A DNA stretch of 25,627 bases from Hyphochytrium catenoides (GCA_900088475.1 FLMG01004130.1:6216-31842); one strand, 5' to 3'. Shown: positions 10,306 through 21,077, counted from the stretch's first letter. The notes: generated by a model not told the origin, from the sequence alone. Translations and numbers: made by a program.

Positions 10306-13300
10306 ATGATTGCTGCGCAAGGAAAGGTGGATCATCAGCCTGCGGCAGTGAAGGTAAGAGAGGCTGACAGAAGTGATGGTGTCTAGGAGCAAAGTCTATG
10401 GAAGCGAGAAGGATGTAACTAGGGCGAGAGAGAGGCAAAGAGAGAGAGCGGAACAACAGAAGCGAAATTATTGAGACCACTCTTGCCTCTCCCAGGCTTA
10501 TTCCCATGCAGTGTCGGGAGAAGAAGCTCTTAACAATGGAGATGTAAGCGTCGAAGACTCTCTTACTCCTCTTTCTCCTCCTTCCTCTTCCAGGCGCGGT
10601 CTGTATCTGTTTCTTATTTCTCACTTCGTCGGAGGTGGGCCAGCCAATTGCTAATTCTGCTCTATCCCGCAGGCCATCACCGCCAGAAGAGAGTTTCTTC
10701 GGGCCGCTGAGAATTATTTGCAGGCCACGGAAGTCACTCAGGATCGACTGGTAGGGTGAGGCATCCTCTTTACGGATTCAATCTTCTCTCTCTCTCTTTC
10801 TCTCTCTCTCTCTTTCTTTCTTTTATTTTGTCTCTTGTTTCTCCTCTCAAGTTTCTCCTCTCTCTCACCCTCGTGCCACTTTCCGTCTCTCTCCCTCTCT
10901 CTCCTATGGGTTCGTTCCCTAGAAGTCTCTCTTAGGGCCCTGGGCCAAAGCTCTCAGTCTGAAGACCGCTATCTATACTCTGACTCCTTTTGCTGTCCTT
11001 TGCCACCTGCCTCCCATAAGTTGTCATCCGCCTCCCTGGCTTCAACAGAGACCAGCACACTGCTCTTTGCGACCCTTACATTCTCCCATGTTCACAGCTC
11101 ACAGACTCCGTTCCGCTGCAGCCGACTTCTCCACGTCTTTACCCTCTCGCATTTGCATCTCACTTCTTCACTCGTTCCCTCATTCTAATCTAACCAATCT
11201 CTAAACTTGTCCCATATCCTTCTCCTTTACTATTCCCTTACTCTGCTCCAGACCGTGGCTGCACTGCAGCTGCTCTCTCAGCACTACGCTAGCCTGGCGA
11301 AGGATTTGGAGACGGCGAAGGAAGAGAATAGAGCTCCGCTGCTTCCGCCTCGTCACCAGCAGCCTGCGCTCAACAGTCGGCAAGAGGCTTTGACCGGTAG
11401 GAAGACATGTCGCGGGCTGCTAACTTCTCTCTTTCCTGCGCCTATCATCCTTTTGCCTCCTTCCCCCATCGGCCCATTCTCTTTTTTGCAGTTATTGTCT
11501 ACAGCCTTTAACCGTCGTCTTCTACTGCATCGAGCTTTAGCGCTTTCTCTCTTTCTTCACGTACTCGCCGCAGCGCCGTGTTCTCACTTCTGGCTTGCTC
11601 TTAGAAGAGGAACCGTCAGGGATTGTTCGGCGAGAGAAGGAAGGAGGAGCCGCTGCACCTGGTGGTTCTCAAGTTGTTCCACATTCGGACGTGGAAAATC
11701 ATCTCGCTCAGGCTGAGGCAGAGATGGACGAGCTGTGGCAGAAGCTTCAAGAGTTGGGGCTCAGCAGAGGGACCAGTGGGGAGAAAGCTCATCTTCTTTC
11801 CGCTTCCAGACATCTTTCTTCTGCCTTGGGAGAGTCCTTCTACGTCCTTCCCGAGAGACAAAGGTCTTATGCAACTCGACTCCTCCCTCCGTATGGCCGT
11901 ACAGTTCGTCAGCTCCTGTTTCTCAATGCTCTCCCTACCGTCACCCACAGAAATCCGCTCTTCTTACGGCTGAATATGTCTTCTCTCACAATGCACTGTG
12001 ATGAGTTTTAACGCTTTACTCCTGTCTCCTTTCTCGTCTCCGCAGGGCAACTGGGCTCAGTGACCCCCGGCAACACATTGATGGGGGCGCGACTCTAAAG
12101 GCTGCAGCAGCGAGCAGGCTACGAAACCAGAGGACCCGGTAGGTATCAAGAGTCTCTGCCCTGCTTTTCTGTGTGTCTGCCAATAGTTCCATGACCCTGC
12201 TGCTTTCCTTCAGGCTTATGCAGCAAGCTGGCCATCCCCCACTAGCACCATCAATCAATCTGACAGCGAGAAGCAAACCGAAGCTGAACGGTGAGCTCCT
12301 CCGTAGGTCATGTCAGTGGATGAGTCTCGGTGGCTAAGGGTAGATCAGAGGAGCTATGACAGGGTGGTGGGGGACGATGGAGCCATGAAGATGGAGCTAC
12401 TAGGGTCTGTCAAGGCTACATTCTCCGCAAACTCTTTAGTTGATTGTCACGTCGGTTGTCCTCCTGCGCTCTAACTCTTTGGCCAATCTTTTGCTTCATT
12501 ACCGCCTGGACCTGGACACCTACAGGGGCAACAGAGGAGAGCGTCGACCTTTCGGATTACTCCGAACAGCTCAAAAAGCTCCAGCAGACGAACGCGGAGC
12601 AGCAGATGGAGATCATGCGTCTCCTTCAGACAGTAAAGACACTTAGCTCTGAAAATGCGCTCCTTATCAAGGTTCTGACAGTCTGGCCACTATGTACCCC
12701 TTCCTTTGGCTTTGTCCCTATTGCCTTCCAAGTGATCCACCTTTTGTCGTTTCTCTTTCGGTACATCCCTCTTCTGTACGTGGAGAAGATCTGCAGGGTC
12801 GTTATATGACCAACGCCTCTATCTCACATTGTGGTCCAGGAGTGTGAGGGGAAAGGGCGGATAGAGACGGAAAGTAAGGCTTTGAAGGAGCAGATGGCCC
12901 ACTTCAAGCAGCAGTACGACACCAGGGTAAGAACTTGCAAACTCAGGATAGGCGGTCGGTTCAAGCGGTGGAGAGCGAAGGGCCGGATCTTGATTGTTGA
13001 ACAGAATCCTCGCGCAGCCAGGAAGAGGTAATTTTGCTGCCACAGTAAGCTTACGCACTTCGCCCAATTCCTGGTCTCAGTTTGCGGCCTTGAAACGCGC
13101 TCTGGAAGAGTGGAGAAGACAGAGAGACCGGAGCCAGGCTGATAGCCCTGGAGACAGTGCCGCAAGGTAATTCGTTAGCCCTCCGTTATCCCAAGATCGG
13201 CTCTCTCCTCTTCCCTGCTAACTCGAGTATTGGCTTAATCGATAGAGACAGCCAAAGCGCGATGATCACGCAGCTTCGGACTCAGCTCCAACAGACTCAA

Positions 13301-13611
13301 ATGAAGCTGAATGCAGAAACTGAGGCAAATAGAAAGAAGGTAAGCCTACACAAGGCCGGATCAAGCACTACGTTTGGGTGTGTAGCAATATCCCAGCACA
13401 GACAGCAAGGGAAGGGCTAACGAGCGAAGGAAGCATGAGCGATGTGCAGACAAGAGTTGACCCACATACGGAAGTCTGACGTACACTGTCTCTATTCTGG
13501 CAGGAGGTGCTAATTCAGCGGTATCAAAAATGGTACAACGACATCAAAGCGGGGGCCAAGGCCAAGATGAAGGCCAAAGAGCCGGGCGTGCCGCCTCGCC
13601 CGCCCTCATGA
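10306..13611 (+). CDS. MIT-like and coiled-coil protein resembling NRBF2/Atg38
   Basis: Twelve exons: 10306-10353, 10496-10543, 10673-10750, 11252-11396, 11605-11863, 12046-12138, 12214-12290, 12526-12671, 12840-12926, 13081-13166, 13246-13339 and 13504-13611; all phases match and give 422 residues. Residues about 15-80 form an MIT-like helical hairpin (DAITARREFLRAAENYLQA, ALQLLSQHYASLAKDLE). A middle segment has EMDELWQKLQELGLSRG followed by LSSALGESFYVLP. Residues about 265-410 are a long coiled coil ending in QRYQKWYNDIKAGAKAK, then a PPRPPS tail. MIT domain, linker and C-terminal coiled coil with a final YxxRW-like helix is the arrangement of NRBF2/Atg38, which binds and dimerises the Atg14-containing PI3-kinase complex I in autophagy. 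The gene structure is very secure; the family assignment is from recalled motif similarity and could be another MIT-coiled-coil protein. The donor at 11864 is GTCTTA, slightly weak, but the only phase-compatible choice near there. Confidence 0.85.
10777..10825. repeat. TC microsatellite inside an intron
   Basis: Nearly pure TC/TTC repeat within the third intron of the MIT/coiled-coil gene. It follows the TC-rich intron style of this genome and needs no further explanation. Confidence 0.8.
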
Positions 13612-14030
13612 CCCGCAGTCCTCAGCAGTACATTACACTCTTGTATGACTAAGGAGAACCAGATGGTCTAGCCATTGTACATACTATAAGTTAAGAAACC
13701 AGGCTGAGAGTTTCCAGATTCGGCGGTAGGATCATCGTCCATCCTCCACAATAAGCGAATTGTAGAAGGAGTCATGGTTGCAAATCCGCTTGCTTTGGCT
13801 CTGTAGAGCCTAGCCATAGTCTCTGGCATTGCGCTTGTCTCTTGGAGTGGCTGCAGCGGTGTTGCAAGGGAAAGGGATTCCTATAGAGTTCTTAGCTCTC
13901 CAGGCTCTCCGGTACCCCATTATTTTGCATGCAATCATCAACGACGATAGTTCCCGTGTCAACTTGCAGCTAGGCTAAATACGCCATCTCCTTTTCCTTT
14001 CAGAGGGTCCACTTATCCCCACTCGGTTGC
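13612..14030. other. Convergent intergenic region
   Basis: This lies between the stop of the MIT/coiled-coil gene (+) and the stop of Aladin (-), so it holds two 3' UTRs. I see no ORF, repeat or obvious polyA hexamer in it. Confidence 0.5.
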
Positions 14031-17000
14031 TTAAAAGTACATGGGATAGAGCGAAATCTTCCCAATAGACCAGCACACCGCCAGTAGCGCACCACGTGGG
14101 AAATTGGGGCAGAAGTCCATCACATCTGCGCCTGCCTGAGCGGGACCGCGAATAATTCCCCTAACCAGAGAGAATAGTAAGATTGTAGCCTTCTGCGGTC
14201 GTTCCTCTACATTGTGCTCTTCCTCCCTTTCCCGCTGCTTCTATGTCGTTCAGGCTGTGAGTCATGTCCCTCTCTTCCCCAAGTGGTCTCGACGAAAGCT
14301 CTCCCTCTACCTGAGACAAAATTTCTTGAGGCTCCGTCTGTCGACTGCATACACCGCAATAAACTCTTGGGCCGATCCAGAACGGGCCAAGGTCAAAGCA
14401 ACCCTATGGCCCGATGGATCCCACCGGACGCACCGGACAAAGTCTCCTAATCTCCTAAAGGAAAGGGAGAAAGAGAGAGCGACAAGAGGAGAGGAAACAG
14501 AGAGAAGAAACGGGCATCGGCGCTACTGTCAGATCGGTGAGAGGATTCTACACTAGAGAAACGGAGACCGGACAGTATAGGAACGTCCAGCCGTTGAACG
14601 GGGATGGTTGTCATGCAGCCTCGAGTTAGCGCAGACTATACCCGGGGGATGAGTAAATAAAAGGAAAAATACAATGGGCGAATGCTCGCGTTACCCGACT
14701 TCTGAAGCGTCAGCCGCCCATAGCTCTGACTGGAGAACATCTACCATTGCCGAAAGGTCTGCTGAGCCGTCCAGCGGCGAGCTTCGAAGTCGGAAGGCGA
14801 GGATGGCACTTTCAAGGCTGGAGGCCATCAGGATCTCACCTCCATCGGGTGACCAGGCAATTGTCTAAAGAGACAATATCGAGTTCAAGGCCAACCGTCA
14901 GCATCATAACATCATGATGCGTCGTAGTAAGGCAAGAGACAAACAAGTATTGAAAGAAGCCGCGAACTGGTGGACGAGCTAGTGAGAGAACCGGCACCGT
15001 AGCACGTTTTTCTCATGAAGTAGGTGCAATGAGCAAAAATATGGAGATGTTGGTGGGAACGGGGATATTGCGGAGGAAGGTGGTGTCATAGGAAGGACAG
15101 CAAGATGGCACTAGTCTGAGACACAAGCTCACACAGAGCACACGTACGCTTTTCGGTCCCAGCTTGCAGCTCCACTTTTGGGGCGTCCAGGACCGTGTCT
15201 CAAGGAGGACGGCATGCCGACTGCCGCAAAGTGAGGACACAAAAGTCTCAGGCAGCAGGAAAACAAATTTCTAGGGATAAGGAACAAGGCCAACAGCCGC
15301 CAGAAGCGCCGCCACTCAAGCAGAGGACGGACATGCAAGTTCGCAGAAAGAGTTCCAAAGCAAGCTGAAGTAGAAATCCCAGCATGGTTTGCCTTGATAG
15401 GGGGAACGAGAAAACGAGGTGGACAGACTCTTCTCCCTCTTACGTTGTAGTTGCAAACAGATGTAATCCATCGGCGGACCACTGAAGGTTTGTCACGAAG
15501 CCGCCGCCCAGGCGCCGGATAGGTGTGGGTTCCGGTAGGCCGGTGTCCCAGATGTAGATCACAGAGTCCTTGGAGCTCGATGCGGCTAGCAGGCTGCGCC
15601 GTACACCGGGCGGGCGTATAAAAGAGTGTCAAGAGGAGAGGATGTATGAGAGGGAAGACGCAGGTGGAAAAAAGCTGCGACATTAACAGCATGAAGAGCT
15701 AGGGCCGAGACAAACACTGAAAATGCACTGCTAGTGACGAGGACTAGCTAAAGGGTCAAGAATGGCAAGATAGATATGAGATAATACAAGGCTCCAAGGG
15801 CATTAGAGCTCTAAATAAGAGGTCATGCCGGGAACGAAGTAACAATAAGGATATCCGAAGGTGAAGGAGGTAGCAGGAGAGCGAGAGATAGAGAAGAAAA
15901 AGGGATCGAAGAAGAAATGATCAGAACTCTCCCCCACCGGCCGCTAGGGCTCCAAGAGACTGAGTCCACTGGCTTGCCGGACGGGTGTCCGAGGTAGGTC
16001 ATCCAGATATTATCTGCCCGGAGCAACGACGTTATGAATTGAAAAAGATACCTTATACCAGAGAGTGTCAGGAAGAGATGCGCGTGCTCGATGGGAGGGT
16101 GAAGGGTTGAGAGAGAGAGATTCTTTCTTACCCATTCCGTCACCTTGTTCTCTCGTAGTGCCGCGCCACAGACAGATCCCGTCTCTAGGAGTGAGTTGCA
16201 ACAGGATTCCTTAGACAAAGACCTCGAAGGATCGACCCCGCGAGATCTATGTCTCTTGTATTTTTTCTCCTACCTAACGCCTATCGCGATGGTGGCACCT
16301 GCCAACGGCGACCACGCGGCGCTGGAGATCCCCTGCTGCAGTTCGTGATGGAGGACAATGTCTAGCCACTTGGACCTGTTGAGGTCAAAGATGTAGACAG
16401 CATCATCTCCCAGACCCACACAGAACCGCTGCCGATGGGGATGCCAAGCAAAGCTTCTGAGCGCATTCAATCCCTCCGCTTTGCCCACATCGTCAACTTC
16501 TGAGCCTAAACCCATATAGAAGAAGAAATGATGGTGAGCGAGAAGAGCGAGCGAGAGAGAGGAGAATAAAATTACATAGATGGAAAGAAGAGAGATGACT
16601 TCATGGCGACGATTGTTATAGATGGGGACGGTGTCTCTATTCGATGCGCATACCACCCAGAAGCTTGCTCGCAAGTGCGGAGACTTGATCCGCCGCATCC
16701 ACTAAAGGGCCAAGCTTTGTAGTTCTAAGACGGTCGGAGAAGCTCCTAGTCCGCTCAGGCTCCACAGGCTCCTGCCTTAAGCTCTGGGATAGGGAAAGGC
16801 ACAAAGCAGACGCTGACGCTTAACAACTTTGTATGCCAAGAAGCAGAGATGAGAGACGCTTACATCCTTCGAGAATGCTCTTCTCCGCTGCCCTCCAACT
16901 CTGATATTGCCGTAAATCTCGCCGCCGGAAGACAAAAAGTATTCGCGACACATCTCCTACAGGAAGGTCCAGAGTGAAGGAGCAAGTCAGACGAAGGACT

Positions 17001-17135
17001 TCAGTGCACACATGCTGCTCCCCGTTATCAAGCCCCCGACAATACCGAGTTATTAACTCCCACGTGGAGGAATTGTCCGTTGATCTCTCCTAGCGTCAAC
17101 TCGTCCTCATCTGGCACATGGGCAGCCGGAGCCAT
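14031..17135 (-). CDS. AAAS: Nucleoporin Aladin, WD40 protein of the nuclear pore
   Basis: Eleven exons on the minus strand: 17135-17046, 16956-16864, 16783-16657, 16499-16274, 16184-16144, 16013-15938, 15593-15444, 15220-15148, 14864-14695, 14454-14311 and 14160-14031; phases all match, giving 439 residues. Aladin hallmarks appear in order: N-terminal ELTLGEINGQF, SFAWHPHRQRFCVGLGDDAV, ISSAAWSPLAGATIAIG, GICLWRG, VDSVSWSPSGR, SSKDSVIYIWDT, FVTNLQWSADG, WSPDGGEILMASS, VRWDPSGHRVAL, PRGALLAVCWSIGKISLYP. This is a seven-bladed propeller that in animals is anchored at the nuclear pore through NDC1. Length is slightly under the roughly 475-550 residues of plant and animal forms. The donor of exon 1 is uncertain (17045 chosen; 17063 is also in phase), and exon 3 could end three bases later. 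Confidence 0.93.
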
Positions 17136-17936
17136 TTTGAGGACTGATAACCCTTTAACCAAGCCTTGTTTGAAGAGCCGCAAAATGGCCTCTTGGTGCT
17201 GAAGCGCTTTCAACTTGAAGATCTGTCCGCCGCTCTGTCGGATCAGGCACACCTCTCAGAGTATGAGCTGCGAAAGGCAAGGAAAGCATTATTGGAGCCT
17301 CCGTCCGATGCAGGGCAAAGCAAGAGAATCTGAAGATCTGAAGCTTCTACGAGTACAAAGCTTCTGAAGCGCCAATCACAGAATGAATCCTTCCAGAGCA
17401 TGAAGGATTTAATATTTCCTCTAGATAACTAACTCTTTTAGGCTTTAGAGAATCATTCGCCTCGAAACCTTGAATCTTTCGTGCTCTGTCTCTACCTTCT
17501 GATGCTCACGGCTTGTGCCAGGTCGGCAGGTCCAGTCTGGTCAGTCCACCGGCTTGACTCTGCTGCTGCCGATGAAGAGTGAACACTGAGACTGAGGACT
17601 TATCATTCAAGGCATAAAGACTTGAGGAGCAGACAGACTGAAGATTGAAAACTGGGAACCTGAACGCTGAAGACTGAAGAGTGAGGTTGAAGGCCGAATC
17701 GAAGATCTGTGGAGACACCTAGAAAAGCTCATTGCGAACACTGGTAAGGGTTGACACGGCGAGATTGCTGCTGTGCAGCTTTGACTGGAACTAACTGCTA
17801 CATTGCCTCCGTCCGCCTAAGGCTTCATAAGGAAGCGATCGCCGTGATTTTCCCGACTCGCTGCGGACACTAGACTTATCCCGCACCGTGGAACGGAGCT
17901 ATTTGCTTCTTCCTCCTACCTGGGGGACCGAGTAAC
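17136..17936. promoter_or_regulatory. Divergent intergenic region with CTGAAG-rich repeats
   Basis: The region lies between the start codons of Aladin (-) and LAMTOR3 (+) and must contain both promoters. Between about 17325 and 17710 the + strand is purine-rich and dense in ctgaag/gaagactgaag words in irregular spacing, including a gaagcttc ... aagcttc pair. No long ORF here is convincing. I see no clear TATA element close to either start. Confidence 0.45.
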
Positions 17937-18845
17937 ATGGATAACGGGGTATGTAGAAGTGACGTCAAGAGGCCGTTGGTTATCTTGTGCTAACCTTTGC
18001 TTCGGTACTAGAATGCAGAGGTGCAAAGTTCCTTAGACTCATTAGTACGGAGGTACGGCTGGCTGTTGATCATCCTTTGTTAGATGCCTTCCCTCCCTGC
18101 CTGACGTTCTCTTTCTGCACAACTCTCGTTCCCCTTAACGTTTGGTTGAAGGCTCCCTGGAGCTCAAGCTCTTGTGGTTAGCACAGATGACGGCGTTCCG
18201 CTCTTTCGAGGTATGAGAATGACTACTTGTGGCGGCTTTCGAAAGCCAGTACAGCTAATGTACAGAGTCCGTAGCCTCGTCCGCCTCTTCTAAGGCTGAC
18301 ATACGTAAGGAGGTTGTAGAAACTTCAATGGCAGAGGTCTTTGGCATCATCAGTGAGCAGGTGGGTCTGTGGTGCTATCTCTTTCACTTTAGGATGTTTT
18401 CTGTCCTTAGACCCAAGGCGCTTCTCCTCCGTCAGTAGTTCCAAGCTCGTATTGTTTGTCGCAGTGGGGTCTATGGGCCTTCCAATGTCCATTCTTTCCG
18501 TAGATAGTGATCATACTCTACACTTTGCGTTTAGGTGCTCGGCCCAGAATGCCGGCTAGTGCTTTCTTGTCACGCTACCTTCCTGACTATCAGTGGTACT
18601 TTCCTCTGACTCTCATTGACTGAAAACTTGCCTAGGCCTCGAAGTTAAGATTTGGGAAGCTGAAGTCCGTCACCAACTTCTATGGGAAATCTGTCATTGT
18701 ACACGCAGACTGCTCGCCCTTGGTCCTCTCCATTGTCGCCAGCAGTAGCGCCAACGTTGGTGCTATTCTTGCTGTTCTTCCTACCATTATTAAGGCTTTA
18801 GAGCCTTTGAGAGGAGCAGTTGAAGCAGCGGAGTCTGCCAACTAA
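17937..18845 (+). CDS. LAMTOR3: Ragulator complex subunit LAMTOR3 (MP1-like)
   Basis: Five exons: 17937-17948, 18012-18052, 18152-18210, 18320-18360 and 18636-18845, giving 120 residues against 124 in human. The roadblock fold reads SLDSLVRRLPGAQALVVSTD, DGVPLFR, ASKLRFGKLKSVTNFYGKSV and then SPLVLSIVASSSANVGAIL, which matches the conserved LPLVxSFIASSSANTG core of LAMTOR3. In animals it pairs with LAMTOR2 in the Ragulator scaffold on lysosomes, docking Rag GTPases and thus TORC1, and scaffolds MEK1/ERK. The first exon has only four codons (MDNG) before a GTATGT donor. The donor of exon 2 could be 15 bases further on in the same phase, but the chosen site aligns better with the family. No sorting signal is expected, since membrane attachment comes from LAMTOR1. 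Confidence 0.9.
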
Positions 18846-19581
18846 TGATTGACTACCTTTCCTTAACACGTACTGTTGTCTCCTCTGTCTTGCACCCTTG
18901 TTCGGTGGCTCTCTTTCTATCACTTTATCAACATTGGCTCGTCGATCTCACCTTTCTCTTGAAGTGACGTTATTACACTTAGATCTATTAGGTTAAGCCC
19001 CTTTGTCTAGTCATCAGTGCGTTATCTTCCTTCAAGAAAAAGATGATCAATATCTTCCCACAATGCTGCCGCTGCTGCTGCTGTATGAAGCAAGCGGAGA
19101 GCATGGGAGGGCCACGATAGTTATCCAGTTGCCTTACGTTCTTCCCACAGGGCATTGCATTGAGTTTCTATCACGCTATTCGATCTCTCTTTGTCTCTTG
19201 ACTGGCGCCCGGACTAAGTTGAGCCTTTCGGCCTCAGCTGAAGCTCGGTAACGGATCGACAATAAGTACCATCGAAGCGACGAAAAAAAGAGGATGGATG
19301 CTCAAGGTACACTTCTTTATGACAGGATTGCACGGTGGTACAGTCCTTACCGGCGAAGCAGTATATGAAATTTATAGGCCATCCATAGCAGTGGAAGAAT
19401 ACGACAATAACAGGACCAGTTCAGGCTGTCAGAAGCTTCAACGAAGGATTCATTCTCATTTCGCAGATTCCGCATTGCAGGAGGTCGTAGAGCCAGCGGC
19501 GCGGCGAGAGCAATCTGCATATCTGACAGGCTTGCGCGCCTCAGCAATGAGCACGATCTGACAGAGGAAGACGCGGGAAGC
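18846..19581. other. Intergenic region with possible 5' exons of the acyltransferase
   Basis: A CTG run sits at 19066-19083. A frame from ATG 19063 to a GTAACG donor at 19248 would encode 61 residues with a hydrophobic start (MLPLLLLYEA). It ends in the phase needed to join an acceptor at 19465-19466 that is preceded by a good pyrimidine tract and feeds the acyltransferase frame. A second possibility is ATG 19298 with a donor at 19307 and an acceptor at 19412-19413. Neither can be confirmed from sequence alone. Confidence 0.35.
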
Positions 19582-20964
19582 ATGGAGTCAGCCGATAGGG
19601 CGGCATGGAACCCTCCCAGAGAGACAGAAGAGACGGCAGTCGTGCAGCAGATAAACGTACTGGAGGAAGTGTTTGGCACTGGCAAGGTGCTAACGACTCA
19701 AGATAAGTCAAGCTCCTGGGGTCCCATACATTTCTGGTATGAGTCAACAGAGGCATTCCAAGACCCTGAGTCTCAACAGCGCAAGGATTTCGATGGTCTT
19801 CTGAACGAAGATTCGCTGCGCTCCGCTCTGAAAGAAATCTCTATTGATAGTCCAGAGCTTGATCAGGCTTTCTCTGAGGTCCTGTTACTCTTGACGAGGG
19901 TCAAAGTGCTTCGACTCTTGCTCTGGCATTTATATAGACTTCTTTACCTTCAGCGGCTGGACCATATCAAGCTTGCTGCTGAAGAATGGCCCAATCTTCC
20001 CGAAGACCATCAGCCTGAAGGTGATATGTTCTATGCACTGTTGGTCGTCCTTGGCGTGCCACACCTTTTTGATCTCAACAGGAGTCGGAACATCCCTAGG
20101 CAGTACACTGTCGACACCTTGGACGATATCTGGCGCTGGATAAGACATAACAAGCGGGTCAAAGGGCGATATGGATTGCAAGCGGAGCACGCAGACTGGC
20201 TTCTTAACCATCTCTCAGGCGCTCTGTTTCGTCTTGGTCGTCTGCAGTTCCATCAGCAACGATGGCATTATGGGCACCGTGTCTTTAGGCACAAGAAGGA
20301 ACAACATCGCATCCAGGTACTGGCTAACCCTAAGATAACCTATGATGGAGAGGGACTCTGCTTTGCTGAGTCATCTACTGGGAAGGTAATAGTAGGGGAG
20401 GTGTGGCGGGGAAAGGTAGAACAACGTGGGGCACAGTGCATTGAAGGCAATCTGATTGACGGAGAGATGGGTATTGCCCTGAAGGAGAGCTGTGTGTCTC
20501 TCGTAGCTGAGGAGTGGGAATGCATCCTGAAAGATGGTGACAGCTGCCTTCTGGTCCACATCCCAGAAGGCGCTCCTCTTTATCCGTCCGCCTGCAAGGC
20601 GTCCTTTGAACAAGCCTCGAAGTTCTTCCCCACATACTTCCCGGACTTTCCGGTGCATGCCTACTTCACGGATACCTGGCTGCTAGATCCTCTGCTGGGT
20701 CAGTGCATGCCACCGGGTAGCAACATCGTCCAGTTCCTGAGGGAGTGGTTCCTCCTTCCATTGCCCCATACCTCAGATGAGCAAACTCTTGAACGGGTAT
20801 TCGATATCTGGGACAAGCACCAGCTGCACAGTCTTCAGGTCTCCGATCTCCCTCAGAATACGCAGCTTCAGCGCGCGGTGGTTGCGCTGATTAGGACACA
20901 GAAGCGGATATTGGAAGGACTTGGCGTCATACTGCCCGATGACTGGCGCCGATGGGGTGAATAG
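19582..20964 (+). CDS. GNAT-like acyltransferase, DUF5596 type
   Basis: An uninterrupted frame of 460 residues from the first in-frame ATG. The open frame continues upstream to 19414 without an ATG, so an arginine-rich N-terminal extension spliced from an upstream exon is likely. Two domains match the paired families described as N-acyltransferase N-terminal and GNAT-like C-terminal (formerly DUF5596). Residues about 145-225 show GDMFYALLVVLGVP, DTLDDIWRWIRHN and LSGALFRLGRLQF. Residues about 322-390 show LLVHIPEGAPLYPSACKASF, FFPTYFPDF, TWLLDPLL and SNIVQFLREWF. The acyl donor and acceptor are unknown for the family, and I see no fused carrier or synthetase domain. It is the only long single-exon coding block in the window. 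The family is common in Actinobacteria and Firmicutes, so transfer from bacteria is possible but not shown here. It converges with the DUF1764 gene, 113 bp between stops. Confidence 0.88.
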   Translation: MESADRAAWNPPRETEETAVVQQINVLEEVFGTGKVLTTQDKSSSWGPIHFWYESTEAFQDPESQQRKDFDGLLNEDSLRSALKEISIDSPELDQAFSEVLLLLTRVKVLRLLLWHLYRLLYLQRLDHIKLAAEEWPNLPEDHQPEGDMFYALLVVLGVPHLFDLNRSRNIPRQYTVDTLDDIWRWIRHNKRVKGRYGLQAEHADWLLNHLSGALFRLGRLQFHQQRWHYGHRVFRHKKEQHRIQVLANPKITYDGEGLCFAESSTGKVIVGEVWRGKVEQRGAQCIEGNLIDGEMGIALKESCVSLVAEEWECILKDGDSCLLVHIPEGAPLYPSACKASFEQASKFFPTYFPDFPVHAYFTDTWLLDPLLGQCMPPGSNIVQFLREWFLLPLPHTSDEQTLERVFDIWDKHQLHSLQVSDLPQNTQLQRAVVALIRTQKRILEGLGVILPDDWRRWGE

Positions 20965-21077
20965 CAGTATCGGCACTAGCAGCCGCGCAAGGCGCAGACG
21001 GTAGACTCACATGCTTTGTGCCAATAGATCGCATCCGTGAGAAGGCCCTTTATAGCCTGCAGTTCTACCTCCATATT

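Noticed and set aside
9790-10400. Long open frames on both strands across the TC-rich region
   Set aside because: The dinucleotide repeat itself excludes stop codons; the translated products are only Ser/Leu or Arg/Glu runs. Only the 10218-10129 start exon was kept as a candidate.
16010-17252. Several 60-75 residue minus-strand frames with alternative starts upstream of and inside the Aladin gene
   Set aside because: They are intron read-through or the wrong frame. The real exon at 16956-16864 uses a different frame from the longer open reading there, as shown by phase closure and the family motif context.
20340-20976. Minus-strand frames antisense to the acyltransferase
   Set aside because: They are shadows of the coding strand with no motifs of their own.
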